Shown: in pieces, positions 15,691-21,820 of the stretch | How positions within the stretch are numbered: position 1 is the stretch's first letter | How the letters are laid out: each line of letters opens with the position of its first letter | NCBI GenBank assembly: GCA_900540405.1 | Contig: UQFW01000023.1 | Coordinates: 1-21,820, forward strand | DNA: 21,820 nt | Direction of reading: 5' to 3' | Source: Candidatus Avelusimicrobium faecicola | Lineage (GTDB): Bacteria > Elusimicrobiota > Elusimicrobia > Elusimicrobiales > Elusimicrobiaceae | Translations under genes and position numbers: made by a program | Notes under the pieces: model-generated | The model's database searches: none | What the model was told of the DNA's origin: nothing | What the model saw: the letters and a program-made list of their open reading frames with translations, nothing else

Positions 15691-15719
15691 ATTATACAAA
15701 AATGGCCTTTTTTGCGCAA
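15691..15719 (-). promoter_or_regulatory. Distal promoter for the structured RNA / rpsF leader
   Basis: Minus strand TTGCGC (15719-15714), exactly 17 bases, then TATAAT (15696-15691); expected start at G15684. It is the best-matching two-box promoter in the window. Confidence 0.7.
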
Positions 15720-15731
15720 TACAAAAGGGGA

Positions 15732-15959
15732 TTACGGGCGTTTTAAGAAGATTTTTGCGGGCGACGTGGCCCCTTTTATTAAGGAGAGCTTGTTTTCCGC
15801 CACGCCCAAATGCTCCGCTAACATAGCGCGCACGGCGGCATTGGCGCGGCCCTGTTCGGCCGGGGCTTTCGTCCAAATTTCAAACGCATCCGGGGCTTTG
15901 GTTTCCAACCGGTTTTTCTTTTCCCCCGCGTGAACTTTTACTTTAATATACACGTCCAT
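15732..15959 (-). CDS. DUF167 / YggU family protein
   Basis: 75 residues. Small conserved protein family of unknown function. Matches: IKVKVHAGEKKNRLE at the start, then WTKAPAEQGRANAAVRAMLAE (here AEQGRAN is the family core) and SLIKGATSPAKIFL at the end. A longer in-frame start would add 14 residues inside the promoter and gives a poorer N-terminus, so I chose the ATG at 15959. No Shine-Dalgarno sequence precedes it; TACAAT ends six bases before the ATG, so the mRNA is probably leaderless. It stands alone between the gpmI terminator and the distal rpsF promoter, with no terminator of its own, so reading through into rpsF is possible. Confidence 0.88.
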   Translation of the reverse strand: MDVYIKVKVHAGEKKNRLETKAPDAFEIWTKAPAEQGRANAAVRAMLAEHLGVAENKLSLIKGATSPAKIFLKRP

Positions 15960-15965
15960 ACAGGT

Positions 15966-15971
15966 ATTGTA
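15966..15971 (-). promoter_or_regulatory. -10 box of the DUF167 gene, leaderless spacing
   Basis: TACAAT preceded by GC (AGCTACAAT), six bases (ACCTGT) before the ATG. No clear -35 box. Same spacing as the proximal rpsF promoter. Confidence 0.5.
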
Positions 15972-16006
15972 GCTTTTTTGCGCCTTTTTTGGGGAAAGCA
16001 CCCGAT

Positions 16007-16039
16007 AAAAAACCCGGGGATATGAAAAGCACCCCGGGT
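16007..16039 (-). terminator. Rho-independent terminator after gpmI
   Basis: ACCCGGGG and CCCCGGGT arms (8 bp) with a 12-base loop, followed on the minus strand by six Ts, about 22 bases after the gpmI stop. Confidence 0.85.
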
Positions 16040-16061
16040 ACGCGCTAAAACAAAAACGCTG

Positions 16062-17618
16062 TTATTTGCGGGCAATCAGGCTGCGGGCCGTCATATCCGC
16101 CGGCTTGGCAAGGCCCATAACGTCCAGTACGGTGACGGCAATATCCCCCAAGTTGCCCGTGGGTTGCATTTGGGCGGTGGGGTGGTCTTTGCTGACGTAC
16201 ACAAAATCCACCAGGTTGGTGGTGTGCGCCGTTTTGGGCATATTGATTTTTTCGTCCCACATTTCTTCCGCGTTGCCGTGGTCGGCCGTGATGAAAACGT
16301 CATAATCATTAGCCAACGCGGCTTCGGTCACGGCGCCGGTGCATTCGTCCACCGTTTCCACCGCTTTTACTACGGAATTAAAATTGCCGGTGTGTCCAAC
16401 CATATCACAGTTGGCAAAGTTGATGACAATAAAGTCATACTTTTGGGTGGCAATTTGTTTGAGCGCCTCGTCTTTGACGATATAGGCTTCCATTTCCGGG
16501 TGTTCGGCAAAGGTGGCGGGGTCAAAGCGGCCTTTAATTTCAATGCGGTCTTCGCCTTCGTACGGCTTGATTTGTTTGCCGTTAAAGAAAGACGTGACAT
16601 GTTTGAATTTTTGCGTTTCCGCCAAGCGCAACTGCTTGAGCCCGGCTTTGGAAATCACTTCGCCCAGCAAATGATTCATACCGCCGCCGTCCGTCATGGA
16701 AGGCAACGCATTGTACGGGAAAGAATCGTAATATTTGGTCAAACCGCAATACACGCACGGTACACGGGTGCCGCGGTTTTTGCCCGGGTAGTTGTCGTCA
16801 ATAAACGCGCGGGTAAGCTGGATGGCGCGGTCTTGGCGGAAGTTAAAGAAAATCACGCTGGAACCGGCTTCCATGCCTTTATAATCGCCCAGTACGGTCG
16901 GCGGGATGTATTCGTCCACCATGGGGCCGCCGTCCGGCGTTTGCATGGTTTTGTAGTCCGTTTCCACCACTTCTTCGGCGGTGGAGCCGTGCAAGCCCTG
17001 CGCGCGGACAATCAAGTTGTACGCTTTATCGGTCAGGCTCCAATCTTCGCCGCGGTCCATGGCATAATAGCGGCCCTGAATGGTGGCAATTTGGCCAACG
17101 CCGTATTCTTTAATTTTTTCTTCCAACGTGCGGATAAACCCGATAGAGCTTTTGGGCGGCGTATCGCGTCCGTCGGCAAAAAAGTGGATATACACTTGTT
17201 TGATGCCCTTTTCGGCGGCGTATTTCATAATGGCGTGCAGGTGGTCTTGGTGGGCGTGGACGCCTTCGTCCTGCACCAACCCCATAATGTGCAGGGGTTT
17301 ATGGTTGTTTACGCAGTTATCTATGCAGGCCGCAAACGGAGCCGACTTAAATAAAGAGCCGTCTTCAATAGTATCTTTCAGGCGTTTTAATTCTTGGATG
17401 ACAATGCGCCCCGCGCCCATATTCAAATGGCCGACTTCGGACGAGCCCATATACCCCGCGGGCAGGCCCACTTGTTCGCCGGACGCTTCAATTTGCGTAT
17501 GCGGATACTGTTGCAAATACTTGTCCATATTAGGTGTTTTTGCATTAGACACCGCATTAAACTTGCCGGGCTTGGCATCACCCCAGCCGTCACGAATGAT
17601 TAATACAACTTTTTTCAT
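16062..17618 (-). CDS. gpmI: 2,3-bisphosphoglycerate-independent phosphoglycerate mutase
   Basis: 518 residues, normal length. Interconverts 3- and 2-phosphoglycerate in glycolysis, using two metal ions. Starts KKVVLIIRDGWGD (D10 metal ligand); the phosphorylated serine is S60 in GSSEVGHLNMGAGR. Later motifs are HQDHLHAIMKYA, FFADGRDTPPKSS and TADHGNAEEMWD. Arg replaces the common Leu before DGWG, an unremarkable change. An upstream in-frame start would add 16 residues overlapping the exonuclease end; the ATG at 17618 has AAGGAG about ten bases before it and follows that stop by 14 bases. Last gene of the histidine kinase operon. The 396-codon open frame on the opposite strand is a shadow. 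Confidence 0.97.
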   Translation of the reverse strand: MKKVVLIIRDGWGDAKPGKFNAVSNAKTPNMDKYLQQYPHTQIEASGEQVGLPAGYMGSSEVGHLNMGAGRIVIQELKRLKDTIEDGSLFKSAPFAACIDNCVNNHKPLHIMGLVQDEGVHAHQDHLHAIMKYAAEKGIKQVYIHFFADGRDTPPKSSIGFIRTLEEKIKEYGVGQIATIQGRYYAMDRGEDWSLTDKAYNLIVRAQGLHGSTAEEVVETDYKTMQTPDGGPMVDEYIPPTVLGDYKGMEAGSSVIFFNFRQDRAIQLTRAFIDDNYPGKNRGTRVPCVYCGLTKYYDSFPYNALPSMTDGGGMNHLLGEVISKAGLKQLRLAETQKFKHVTSFFNGKQIKPYEGEDRIEIKGRFDPATFAEHPEMEAYIVKDEALKQIATQKYDFIVINFANCDMVGHTGNFNSVVKAVETVDECTGAVTEAALANDYDVFITADHGNAEEMWDEKINMPKTAHTTNLVDFVYVSKDHPTAQMQPTGNLGDIAVTVLDVMGLAKPADMTARSLIARK

Positions 17619-17632
17619 ACCTTTATTTCTCC

Positions 17633-18232
17633 TTAAATAGCAGAAGCGGATAACAACTCCGCCCAATTTTTATATTGAAATTGCTGCAAATTTTCTACCG
17701 TTTTTACTCCCTGGCCGCTCAAGCGGTTCAAAAAGTAATAAAAAATCTGTTCGGCCATTTTGGTATCGGCCATGGCGCGGTGCCAACCCTGGCAGTTAAT
17801 GCCCAGTTGTTCGGCCACGCACCCCAAATTATTTTTGGCAAACTTGCCGCTTTTGCGCGCCAGTTTGAGCGTATCCACCACCGGGGCGGGCGGCAGGCGC
17901 AAACCGCAGGAGGCAAATTCATGCTGTAAAAACTTGAGGTCAAAATCCGCATTGTGCGCCACCAGCACGCACCCGTCCAACACGGCCAAAAGCCGCGGGG
18001 CAATATCGGCAAATGCGGGGGCGCCGGATACCATTTCGTTGGTAATGCCGTGGATAGCCACCACCGCCGGGCTCATGGGAATACCGGGATTAAGCAGGGT
18101 GGAAAATTCCTCCACCGGGGCCCCGTTTTGGGTGACGGATACGGCAATTTCACAAATTTTGCCGCCTTCCTTGGGGCATAAGCCGGTTGTTTCCGTATCT
18201 AAACAAGCAAATTTAACTTCTTGTAAATTCAT
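17633..18232 (-). CDS. DEDDh 3'-5' exonuclease, DnaQ/PolC-epsilon type
   Basis: 199 residues. The three exonuclease motifs are intact: DTETTG (D12, E14), HNADFDLKFL (D98) and HRAMADTKMAE (H151, D156). Such stand-alone proteins proofread as a polymerase epsilon subunit or trim nucleic acids; which one cannot be decided here, so no symbol is given. The open frame extends about 110 codons farther upstream, but that part is a shadow of the membrane-protein gene. The ATG at 18232 has AGGAG five bases before it and lies eight bases after the upstream stop. C-terminal 25 residues form a short tail without a known domain. Second-last gene of the operon. Confidence 0.9.
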   Translation of the reverse strand: MNLQEVKFACLDTETTGLCPKEGGKICEIAVSVTQNGAPVEEFSTLLNPGIPMSPAVVAIHGITNEMVSGAPAFADIAPRLLAVLDGCVLVAHNADFDLKFLQHEFASCGLRLPPAPVVDTLKLARKSGKFAKNNLGCVAEQLGINCQGWHRAMADTKMAEQIFYYFLNRLSGQGVKTVENLQQFQYKNWAELLSASAI

Positions 18233-18240
18233 TTTTTCTC

Positions 18241-18954
18241 CTACCAATTCAAATAAACGCGCCAATGCACCGCCCAGCTGATTAAACAAGTGACCCCAAA
18301 GCCAAAATAAAAGGCAAAAGAAGACACATCCATCAGCCGGATTTTGCGCGCATACACCACACACGCCCAGCAACCGCACGTTAAAAATAACCAACGCCAC
18401 CCCGGCAGTAAGCCCGTTAAAAAGAAAATGGCGCGCACCATCATCATAATCCACCGTTCGTCGGCCGTGGGATAATCCCGGCCGTATAAATCTTTTTCCA
18501 CACAAAAAATAAAGGTGCCCAATACTTTGGTGACCAACATCAGCCCCACACAAAAAATCACCCATTTTTCGGCAAAGAAACTGCCGGTTTCATACAAGGC
18601 ATGGAACGGCACGCACAACAAAAGCACCAAAAAGTTGAATGTATCGTGCAAGACAAAAGACAGCGTGTTGTGGAATTTGCGCGTACCGCTTATTTTGAAC
18701 CAACCGTCCGAAAATATATAAAACGCCGTCATGGGGAGCAAGGCCACCCAGCCGGGCACCTCTGTAATTCCGCACAAGGACCACGGCATGGTTAAGTACA
18801 GGCGGCACAGCACCATGGCCGCCGCCCAAAACAAAATGCCGCGCGCCAGCGCCAACTTCCAGGGGTGACATTCCCCATAGCAGTAAAACCGCTTGCCGTA
18901 TAAGGCAAAATCGGCAATATAATAAGCTAAAAACAGACGCCAAAAAACTATCAT
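18241..18954 (-). CDS. Multi-pass membrane protein, DUF3307-like
   Basis: 237 residues with about seven hydrophobic segments. The start (FLAYYIADFALYGKRF) and the middle (FYIFSDGWFK ... FVLHDTFNFLVLLL) resemble DUF3307 proteins, which begin with a similar ADF motif; the match is by eye and not strong. Function unknown. The ATG overlaps the histidine kinase stop by four bases (ATGA) with AGGAGG four bases before it, so it is coupled to the kinase and may be its membrane partner or target. Cysteine-rich for a membrane protein (about nine). Confidence 0.75.
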   Translation of the reverse strand: MIVFWRLFLAYYIADFALYGKRFYCYGECHPWKLALARGILFWAAAMVLCRLYLTMPWSLCGITEVPGWVALLPMTAFYIFSDGWFKISGTRKFHNTLSFVLHDTFNFLVLLLCVPFHALYETGSFFAEKWVIFCVGLMLVTKVLGTFIFCVEKDLYGRDYPTADERWIMMMVRAIFFLTGLLPGWRWLFLTCGCWACVVYARKIRLMDVSSFAFYFGFGVTCLISWAVHWRVYLNW

Positions 18955-20660
18955 TTATCCTCCTGATTAGGCAGGGCAAGCGTAAACACACTGCCTTGGC
19001 CGGGCCTGGAGAAAACCGTTAAAGTTCCCCCATGGGCCTGCACAATTTGGCGGCTGATAAACAGCCCCAACCCGTAGCCCCGGCTATCCGAATGTACTTG
19101 CCGGTATTTTTGAAAAACGGTTTGTTGCTCCTGCGGAGTAAGCCCGATACCGCTATCCGCCACCGAAAGGAGCGTTTCCCGGGCGGTTTGCTGTGCTTCC
19201 ACCCGCACAAAACCTTGCTGTGTAAATTTAACCGCATTGGAAACCAAATTAACCACCACGCGGCGCAGTAATTTTTCGTCCGCCTGCACCCACATATCCG
19301 GCACCGTGGTTGTGATTTCCAGGCCCTTTTCCTTGGCCGCGGGCAACAGGGTGTCCACCGCATAGCGCGCTAAATCTTTCAAATTCACCCGGGCCAAATG
19401 CGGGGTGAGCATACCCGCTTCCAACCGGGAAACATCCAACACATCTTCCAATAATGCGGATAAATTCCGGGCGGCCTCGTCCATCAGCCGCAAGTATTCT
19501 TTTTCTTCCTGCGGGGAAGCCTTGCCGCTGGATAAAATATATAAATAACCCTGGAGCCCCAAAAGCGGCGCGCGCAAATCGTGCGCGACGGAGCGGAACA
19601 CGTTTTCTTTCATTTCGCTTAATTGGGCCTGCACCTGCAAAAGTTGGTAATCTTTCAAATCCGCCGTCATTTTATTGAAAGAGGCAATCAGCGTTTGGAA
19701 TTCCCCCCAACCTAAATTTTCGTCTACTTTTTGGTCTAAATTCCCACGGCTCACTTCACGCGCGGCTTTATCCAAGGCGCTAATCGGCTCGCCCAAACTT
19801 TCGGCAAAAGTAAGCGCGCCGAAATAAGCCAGCGTGGCAATCGCCAACATAAACAGTAAAATAATAATGTTGGTATAATAAAGCCCGCGGAACGCCTCGG
19901 CCTTTAGCTGGAGTACCACCGCATAAGTGCCCCAAATGGGCGTAGGCGCAAAGGCCCCCACAAAAACCTCTTTAGGGCTCCGGACGGACGGAATTAAACG
20001 GGTTTTACCGGCAAACAGTTTTTGCATTTGTTCCGGCGCAATATGCAGCGGCACCTGGTTATTGCCGTAAAAAAATTGTCCGTCCTGGCCTACAATATAA
20101 ATTTGGCCCGTCCGGCCGATGTACTGCTCCTGCACGCGGGACAACAGGCCAAAAAAGCTCATAATCCCGTACAGATAATTTCCGCCGGGCAGTGGGGTCA
20201 CAAATTCGCTCACCGGGCGGCCCTCCACCACTTCAAACCCGCTTACGGACAAATTTTTTTCGTCCGGCATAGGCAAAAATTCGTCTTGGGATAAATCCAA
20301 TTTAGGCACTTTGGCTAAAAAACTTTTTTCACCCACGCGGGCCATTTCTTTGCCGTTTTTATCCAATACGGCCAGCATTAAAAAATCCGGGTTGGAGGTC
20401 AAGGCCGTACGCAAAACCGGTTTCGGGTCTTTCCCCGCGCGCAACGCTTCGGCCAAATTTTGCCCGAACGCCAAGCGCCAACCTAAGTCTTCTATGTGTT
20501 GGTTAATGGAAGAAGCCACAATTTGCGCCAAATTGGCGTGCGTACCCAAAATGCTGTCTTTTACTTTACCTTGATAAAAAGTAAGTAAAAGCGCCATGGG
20601 AATCAGCGGCATCAGCACTACGGTTAAAAACAGCTTAAAAAGTTTTGAAAATATAGACAT
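18951..20660 (-). CDS. Membrane sensor histidine kinase
   Basis: 569 residues. A first membrane segment (about 8-28), a long extracytoplasmic sensor region (about 30-258) of Cache-like character (for example GQIYIVGQDGQFFYGN), a second segment (262-285), a HAMP domain (286-340), a coiled linker, and a HisKA domain with phospho-acceptor H360 in SVAHDLRAPLLGLQGYL. The ATPase domain has the N box NLVSNAVKF (471-479), G1 DSGIGL (502-507) and G2 GYGLGLFI (528-535), all intact. No response regulator gene adjoins it, so it is an orphan kinase here. It has a very short leader with AAGG. It heads an operon with a membrane protein, an exonuclease and gpmI. Confidence 0.95.
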   Translation of the reverse strand: MSIFSKLFKLFLTVVLMPLIPMALLLTFYQGKVKDSILGTHANLAQIVASSINQHIEDLGWRLAFGQNLAEALRAGKDPKPVLRTALTSNPDFLMLAVLDKNGKEMARVGEKSFLAKVPKLDLSQDEFLPMPDEKNLSVSGFEVVEGRPVSEFVTPLPGGNYLYGIMSFFGLLSRVQEQYIGRTGQIYIVGQDGQFFYGNNQVPLHIAPEQMQKLFAGKTRLIPSVRSPKEVFVGAFAPTPIWGTYAVVLQLKAEAFRGLYYTNIIILLFMLAIATLAYFGALTFAESLGEPISALDKAAREVSRGNLDQKVDENLGWGEFQTLIASFNKMTADLKDYQLLQVQAQLSEMKENVFRSVAHDLRAPLLGLQGYLYILSSGKASPQEEKEYLRLMDEAARNLSALLEDVLDVSRLEAGMLTPHLARVNLKDLARYAVDTLLPAAKEKGLEITTTVPDMWVQADEKLLRRVVVNLVSNAVKFTQQGFVRVEAQQTARETLLSVADSGIGLTPQEQQTVFQKYRQVHSDSRGYGLGLFISRQIVQAHGGTLTVFSRPGQGSVFTLALPNQEDK

Positions 20661-20675
20661 ACTTTACCTTGTATT

Positions 20676-20684
20676 ATTATAGCA
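20676..20684 (-). promoter_or_regulatory. Extended -10 promoter of the histidine kinase operon
   Basis: Minus strand TGCTATAAT, a perfect -10 with TGn. Start expected near 20669, leaving a leader of about nine bases that contains AGG. No clear -35 box. Confidence 0.65.
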
Positions 20685-20699
20685 ATTCCCGCGCCCTGA

Positions 20700-20785
20700 T
20701 AGGGGAAACAGGCCCAAAGACCTGTTTGCGCCTAGGCCCAAATGCCCGCGCCAGGCAGGCCCTAGGGCCCTGGCGGCGCCCCGGT
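20700..20785. repeat. GC-rich dyad block between divergent genes
   Basis: Holds AAACAGG and CCTGTTT arms with an eight-base gap (20706-20727), a palindrome GGCCCTAGGGCC (20758-20769), and CGCCAGG / CCTGGCG arms around it (20749-20755 and 20769-20775). CCTAGG occurs twice. Lies between the kinase promoter (minus) and the orphan gene (plus), where operators would be expected. Confidence 0.5.
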
Positions 20786-20793
20786 AAAAACGG

Positions 20794-20805
20794 TAGACTA
20801 TAAGT
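20794..20805 (+). promoter_or_regulatory. Possible leaderless promoter of the plus-strand gene
   Basis: TAGACT then ATAAGT, then ATG at 20806: a four-of-six -10 box six bases before the start. TATAAG overlaps it. No -35 box is evident and no ribosome site precedes the ATG. The same TAGACTAT string lies before the pilin-like gene. Confidence 0.35.
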
Positions 20806-21060
20806 ATGAAAGCATACAACCAATTAAAAACATTATTCTTTGGAGTGGATAAATCCATCAGCCAAGCCGCCGGACGGGCCGCCTTACGCGCTCAAAGGCA
20901 AGATGTGGTTTTGCTTTCCGCGCAAGAAGCCGCTTTTATTTATAGGCAAAACCAACGCATTGTACGCACCCTTACTCCGGGGTGTGCCTTATTCAAAAAA
21001 GCGGGGCGCACGTCCCACGGCGTATGGGGTTCCGTTTGTTGCGCCAAAAAAATGTTTTAG
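20806..21060 (+). CDS. Small basic protein of unknown function
   Basis: 84 residues, the only plus-strand gene I accept in the window. No family recognised. The sequence starts MKAYNQLKTLFFGVDKSI, is rich in Ala, Gln, Arg and Lys with no membrane segment, and ends GVWGSVCCAKKMF with a Cys pair. Codons look like those of the neighbours (GCC, TCC, CGC, AAA, CAA common). Support for a real gene: a rho-independent terminator 21 bases after the stop on the same strand and a promoter-like sequence at the start, in a 557-base gap that has no other plausible gene. Other frames over the same bases (20840 onward) run through the terminator and have poor codon use. The main alternative is that the unit is a small RNA. 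Confidence 0.55.
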   Translation: MKAYNQLKTLFFGVDKSISQAAGRAALRAQRQDVVLLSAQEAAFIYRQNQRIVRTLTPGCALFKKAGRTSHGVWGSVCCAKKMF

Positions 21061-21080
21061 TTTTAATCCTCCTACTTACC

Positions 21081-21112
21081 CCCCGGTGTTCTACCCTGCA
21101 CCGGGGTTTTTT
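21081..21112 (+). terminator. Rho-independent terminator of the plus-strand gene
   Basis: CCCCGGTG and CACCGGGG (8 bp) around a ten-base loop, followed by six Ts. Confidence 0.85.
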
Positions 21113-21136
21113 ATCGGTAAAAAATATAGTGTTTAT

Positions 21137-21161
21137 CCGGCTCTGCCCTGCGCCGGGTTTT
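21137..21161 (+). terminator. Second, related hairpin with T run
   Basis: CCGGC and GCCGG arms around ten bases, then GTTTTATATATA. Its sequence aligns with the terminator about 50 bases upstream (shared TCT.CCCTGC.CCGGG), so one is probably a worn copy of the other. Likely a weak back-up terminator. Confidence 0.5.
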
Positions 21162-21164
21162 ATA

Positions 21165-21200
21165 TATAAAAAAGGAACCTCTCGTAAGAGAGGTTCCTTT
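21165..21200 (-). terminator. Rho-independent terminator after etfA (bidirectional)
   Basis: Thirteen-base perfect stem (21171-21183 with 21188-21200; GGAACCTCTC core), loop GTAA. A T run follows on the minus strand, 18 bases past the etfA stop; a T run also follows on the plus strand, so it can stop both directions. Confidence 0.92.
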
Positions 21201-21217
21201 TTAGTCCGGCAAACTGT

Positions 21218-21820
21218 TTAGTTTTTGGCTTTTTTGATGCCGTCAATCACTTTGGGAAGCAGTTGGCGTACATCCCCCACAAAACCGTATTTGCACACAT
21301 TGAAGATAGGAGCATTGGCGTCTTTATTGACGGCGATAATCGTATCGCTGTGTTCCATACCCACAATATGCTGTACCGCGCCGGAAATACCGCACGCAAT
21401 ATAAAGTTTGGCGGCTACCGTCACGCCGGATTGGCCCACCTGTTTTTCTTTGGGTTTGAGGCCCAGGTCAATCGCCGCGCGGGAAGCACCCACCGTGCCG
21501 CCCAGCTCTTGCGCCATGGTTTCCAACATATCAAACCCGGCTTTGTCTTTCATCCCGCGGCCACCGGCCAAAACCACTTCGGCTTCGTCCAGTTTTTGCC
21601 CGCCGGAAACAGGGTCCATTTGTTTGCTGATAATGCGCACTTTGCCGGCGGAGGCAGGCACGGCAATTACTTCATTTACCACTTGCGCCATCGCCCCGGG
21701 GCGGGAAAGCACTTTCTTAAATACGTTCGGGCGAACGGTGGACATTTGCGGCCGGTAATCCGGGCATTTAATATCCGCCATAATGTTGCCGCCAAACGCG
21801 GGGCGGGTTTGGATTAGGAG
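21218..21820 (-). CDS. etfA: Electron transfer flavoprotein subunit alpha, N-terminus beyond window
   Basis: The last 200 residues are present; the frame is open to the window edge (RPAFGGNIMADI at the edge side), so an ATG at 21781 inside it is not the start. FAD-binding C-terminal domain of ETF-alpha: VLAGGRGMKD, VGASRAAIDLG, QVGQSGVTVAAKLYIACGIS (then GAVQH), IIAVNKDANAPIF and a YGFVGD ending. ETF passes electrons from flavin dehydrogenases to a quinone oxidoreductase, or takes part in electron bifurcation in anaerobes. Which type cannot be told from this part. etfB would be expected just upstream, outside the window. Confidence 0.96.
   Translation of the reverse strand, partial: LLIQTRPAFGGNIMADIKCPDYRPQMSTVRPNVFKKVLSRPGAMAQVVNEVIAVPASAGKVRIISKQMDPVSGGQKLDEAEVVLAGGRGMKDKAGFDMLETMAQELGGTVGASRAAIDLGLKPKEKQVGQSGVTVAAKLYIACGISGAVQHIVGMEHSDTIIAVNKDANAPIFNVCKYGFVGDVRQLLPKVIDGIKKAKN

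Noticed and set aside
16164..17354. 396-codon open frame on the plus strand opposite gpmI
   Set aside because: It lies wholly antisense to a clear gpmI gene, has His/Phe/Gly-heavy composition typical of a reverse-strand shadow, and matches no family.
18233..18565. N-terminal extension of the exonuclease
   Set aside because: It overlaps the membrane-protein gene and reads as a shadow; AGGAG before the ATG at 18232 fixes the start.
20840..21169. 109-codon plus-strand frame overlapping the orphan gene
   Set aside because: It runs through the terminator at 21081-21112, has Pro/Lys/Tyr-rich composition and less natural codon use than the 84-codon frame.

Overview
Nearly every gene in this window lies on the minus strand, packed into operons with gaps of a few bases or one-base overlaps. 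The gene set points to a Gram-negative-type bacterium: an Mla-type lipid transport locus, a lipoprotein, a type IV pilin-like protein, the non-mevalonate isoprenoid pathway and an electron-transfer flavoprotein. A large cysteine-rich pilin-like protein beside core housekeeping genes, together with the overall style of the genes, suggests the Elusimicrobiota, perhaps a gut lineage. That is an inference from gene character, not from a marker tree.

Layout, read in the direction of transcription (high to low coordinates). (a) 21820-21218: the 3' part of etfA, ended by a 13-bp stem terminator. (b) 21112-20794: a lone plus-strand 84-codon gene of unknown function with its own terminator. It is divergent from (c), with a GC-rich, dyad-filled gap between them. 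(c) 20660-16062: a sensor histidine kinase, a DUF3307-like membrane protein, a DEDDh exonuclease and phosphoglycerate mutase GpmI, then a terminator. (d) 15959-15732: a DUF167 (YggU) gene. (e) A sigma70-like promoter and a short structured RNA or leader of about 94 nt. (f) 15551-13905: the ribosomal/replication operon rpsF-ssb-rpsR-rplI, whose nearest promoter would give a leaderless mRNA. (g) 13780-12416: a cysteine-rich type IV pilin-like protein, isolated between terminators and sitting between rplI and dnaB. (h) 12231-5439: dnaB-alr-mlaE-mlaF-mlaD-radA, ended by a terminator. (i) 5288-1: PIN/TRAM protein-ispDF-lipoprotein-cysS-adenosine deaminase, running off the window.

How the genes work together: rpsF, ssb, rpsR, rplI and dnaB form a classic ribosome-replication neighbourhood. 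The radA, PIN/TRAM, ispDF, cysS series resembles a thinned version of the Bacillus radA-disA-yacL-ispD-ispF-gltX-cysE-cysS cluster. mlaE, mlaF and mlaD encode permease, ATPase and MCE substrate-binding subunits of one phospholipid/lipid transporter. The MCE protein carries an unusual long beta-rich tail.

The most interesting signals are non-coding or accessory: (1) the rpsF upstream region with two stacked promoters, one of them leaderless and one driving a structured, terminator-ended RNA; (2) the same -10-to-ATG spacing at the DUF167 gene and possibly at the orphan gene; (3) a shared extended -10 nonamer TGCTANAAT at three operon heads; (4) the orphan plus-strand gene; (5) the pilin-like protein with 34 cysteines and an exactly repeated six-cysteine module. 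No tRNA, rRNA, CRISPR array, insertion sequence or phage gene was seen.
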